A stretch of DNA of 64,000 nt, taken from assembly GCA_963784175.1 (NCBI GenBank), contig CAWAQJ010000004.1, positions 50,250-114,249 of the forward strand, read 5' to 3'. Below, in pieces: positions 62,718 through 64,000 of this stretch. The DNA is from JAIBJN01 sp963784175. Lineage in GTDB: Bacteria; Actinomycetota; Thermoleophilia; Gaiellales; Gaiellaceae. How positions within the stretch are numbered: the stretch's first letter is position 1; each line of letters opens with the position of its first letter. The translations under genes and the position numbers were made by a program. Below the pieces are notes generated by a model. That model made no database searches. It worked only from the letters and a program-made list of their open reading frames with translations, and had not been told where the DNA came from.

Positions 62718-63061
62718 CGCGCGGCGAACGGCTCCGAGACGTACTTGGGCACGACCATCGCCCACGCGTTGAGGACGAGCTCGCGCATCTCCTCCTGGTC
62801 GATCGCGTCCAGGTGGACGCAGGCCCACTTGAACCGCATGTCGGACTCGCCGGGCAGGAAGAACTTCTCGGGCTCGTTGTCGACGAGCGCCTGGCGCCAC
62901 TCCTTGGGGAACGCGAAGCCCATGTCCTTCTCGTCCTTCGAGAAGGCGACGAAGACGATCTGTCCGACGCGGAACTTGATCCGCCCGCGGACGAAGACCT
63001 CATAGGCGCGGGGGAGGGTGAGCACGTACTCGCGGACGTCGTCGACCGTGACGCCGGGCAT
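62714..63061 (-). CDS. MmcQ/YjbR family protein
   Basis: A 115-residue protein of the MmcQ/YjbR family, a small fold related to the CyaY/double-wing class with a proposed DNA-binding role. The typical pattern is TVDDVREYVLTLPRAYEVFV, the basic strand RIKFRVGQIVFVAFSKDEKD and the late LVLNAWAMVVPKYVSEPF. The function is unproven. It lies downstream of the ArsR/SRPBCC pair but is separated from it by a terminator hairpin. Confidence 0.82.
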   Translation of the reverse strand: MPGVTVDDVREYVLTLPRAYEVFVRGRIKFRVGQIVFVAFSKDEKDMGFAFPKEWRQALVDNEPEKFFLPGESDMRFKWACVHLDAIDQEEMRELVLNAWAMVVPKYVSEPFAAR

Positions 63062-63082
63062 GCGGCCACTCTAGAACGCGAA

Positions 63083-63107
63083 GGGCCGCCGGTTGTTCCG
63101 GCGGCCC
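63083..63107 (-). terminator. Terminator-like hairpin after the SRPBCC gene
   Basis: GGGCCGCCGG (63083-63092) pairs perfectly with CCGGCGGCCC (63098-63107) around TTGTT. It follows the SRPBCC gene by 18 nt on the minus strand. Confidence 0.75.
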
Positions 63108-63125
63108 GTGTCGGATCCGTGCCTG

Positions 63126-63614
63126 TCAACGGAGCGAGATCGCGACCTGCTCCATGAGGTCGAAGGCGTCCTGCATGCCGGCCTCCATCCCGGAGTCGAT
63201 CATCGCGTCCCGAACCTCCGGGCTCGGGCACTGCACGAGGATGGTTACTGTCGTCCGCCCGTTGTCCTCGTCGAGGGTCATCGTGTTGACGGTGGCGTTC
63301 TCGTCGGGGTTCGGGATGCCCTCGTAGGCCTCGGTCGAGACGAGCCGGTCGTACGGCTCGATCTCGCGGTACTCGCCGTGGAACGCGACCTCGAAGCCCT
63401 CAGGGGTCACCGAGACGTACCGCCAGGTGCCGCCGACGCGCAGGTCGATCTCCGCGAGCGTCACCTCCCCGCGGTTTGCGTGCCACCACTGCTTCACGAG
63501 CTCCGGGGTGGTCCACGCCTTCCAGACCAGCTCCTTGGGGGCGTCGAACTCCCGCGTGATCAGGACCTGATCCTCCGTCGGAAGCGTCACCGTCGCCGTT
63601 CCGCTACTTGCCAC
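63126..63614 (-). CDS. SRPBCC (AHSA1-like) domain protein
   Basis: A 162-residue START-like protein. The AHSA1 pattern is LITREFDAPKELVWKAWTTP, ELVKQWWHANRGEVTLAEID, RVGGTWRYVSVTPEGFEVAF and, near the end, GMEAGMQDAFDLMEQ. Such proteins form a cavity for hydrophobic ligands; the ligand is unknown. AAGGAG directly abuts an ATG at 63623 but lies 9 nt from the GTG at 63614, so GTG is preferred. It overlaps the 3' end of the ArsR gene, the usual partner. Confidence 0.85.
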   Translation of the reverse strand: MASSGTATVTLPTEDQVLITREFDAPKELVWKAWTTPELVKQWWHANRGEVTLAEIDLRVGGTWRYVSVTPEGFEVAFHGEYREIEPYDRLVSTEAYEGIPNPDENATVNTMTLDEDNGRTTVTILVQCPSPEVRDAMIDSGMEAGMQDAFDLMEQVAISLR

Positions 63615-63960
63615 TCCCACCATCTCCTTCCTCCTTCTCTTTGAGCTCTTGCAACACGACATCCAGCTGGTCGAACCGCTCCGACCACGTTTGCTCGTAG
63701 CCCTTCACCCAGTCGTGGATGGGCTTGAGCGCGTGGCCGTTCAGCCGGTACAGCCGTTGCCGTCCGTCCTTGCGCACGTCGACCACTCCCACCTCTCGCA
63801 GCACCCGGAGGTGCTTGGACACCTGTGGCTGAGCCAGCCCGAGCAGGCTCACGAGATCGTTCACGGGCCGCTCCCCCCCGGCGAGGACGTCCAGGATCTG
63901 CCGCCGCCGGGGCTCGGCTACCGCGTTGAACGCGTCTGCGGTGGTCGCTGCTCGTGCCAT
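63604..63960 (-). CDS. ArsR-family transcriptional regulator
   Basis: A 118-residue winged-helix regulator: FNAVAEPRRRQILDVLAGGE, then VNDLVSLLGLAQPQVSKHLR as the recognition helix, and VVDVRKDGRQRLYRLNGHAL as the wing. No metal-binding Cys pairs are seen, so it belongs to the non-metal ArsR group often paired with SRPBCC proteins. Two ATGs at 63967-63972 lie within the predicted -10 box; the ATG at 63960 stands 7 nt behind it, so a leaderless start there is preferred. It probably represses its own two-gene operon. Confidence 0.9.
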   Translation of the reverse strand: MARAATTADAFNAVAEPRRRQILDVLAGGERPVNDLVSLLGLAQPQVSKHLRVLREVGVVDVRKDGRQRLYRLNGHALKPIHDWVKGYEQTWSERFDQLDVVLQELKEKEEGDGGSGK

Positions 63961-63967
63961 GGGCGGC

Positions 63968-63997
63968 ATCATACATACCTATATAGGAATATGTCAA
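63968..63997 (-). promoter_or_regulatory. Promoter and operator of the ArsR-SRPBCC operon
   Basis: On the minus strand TTGACA (63992-63997), an 18-nt spacer and TATGAT (63968-63973) form a near-consensus promoter. The spacer holds a perfect 10-bp palindrome CCTATATAGG (63978-63987) within a longer imperfect one (63973-63994), the expected place for autorepression by ArsR. Confidence 0.75.
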
Positions 63998-64000
63998 GCG

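Overview
The window is about 64 kb of very GC-rich bacterial chromosome, densely packed with mostly short intergenic gaps. Gene content points to an actinobacterium, probably class Thermoleophilia (Gaiellales or Solirubrobacterales); that placement is inference. Supporting signs are a DUF2469 gene, the radA-disA-carD run, a SigH-type sigma factor after cysS-rlmB-yacP, many GTG/TTG starts, and many start codons sitting 6-11 nt behind a TAnnnT hexamer without a ribosome binding site (leaderless-type promoters).

Layout. 0-2.8 kb: lipid kinase (cut by the window edge), deoD, a GNAT acetyltransferase and a lipoprotein. 2.9-12.2 kb: housekeeping run tilS, hpt, ftsH, folP, folB, folK, DUF2469, coaX, with an ECF sigma/membrane-protein pair and a CpsB-type phosphatase on the other strand. 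12.2-16.9 kb (minus strand): a giant cyclase-ATPase-TPR-solute-binding-protein fusion and dusB. 17-18.9 kb: greA and lysS. 18.9-33.3 kb: an exopolysaccharide/cell-surface locus with five glycosyltransferases, a flippase, a Wzz/BY-kinase, two Wzy/ligase-like membrane proteins, a secreted glycoside hydrolase, a small LPFTG protein and a WbaP-type initiating transferase. 33.6-38.9 kb: AlkA-like glycosylase, CAP-domain protein, clpC, AhpD-like protein and a Pro-tailed membrane protein. 39-45.8 kb: radA-disA, carD, a YtpQ-like lipoprotein, ispD-PHP-ispF and mutY. 45.8-52.4 kb: two flavoproteins, a threonine dehydratase, an orphan Hcp, a compact GluRS-like protein and a LysR regulator. 52.4-55.4 kb: the glyoxylate shunt genes aceB-aceA, divergent from the LysR gene. 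55.4-59.9 kb: cysS-rlmB-MFS-yacP-sigH-tRNA-Thr, mostly matching a gene order known from Firmicutes. 60.4-64 kb: a secreted aromatic-amino-acid-lyase-fold protein lacking the MIO tripeptide, a lipoprotein, a YjbR protein, and an ArsR/SRPBCC pair.

Main leads. (1) Two copies of a structured stop-to-start element lie between tilS and hpt and between folP and folB. Two hairpins are conserved in sequence; a third differs in sequence but in both copies pairs over the GTG start of the next gene. (2) The secreted lyase-like protein at 60.4 kb carries GEG where the MIO-forming ASG should be. (3) The 12.2-15.8 kb fusion joins a class III cyclase to a cytoplasmic solute-binding domain. Three genes between 4.8 and 15.3 kb (ftsH, folK and the fusion gene) contain eight single-base frameshifts. 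The corrected lengths divide exactly by three and the protein sequence on both sides is well conserved, so sequence or assembly error is the likeliest cause.
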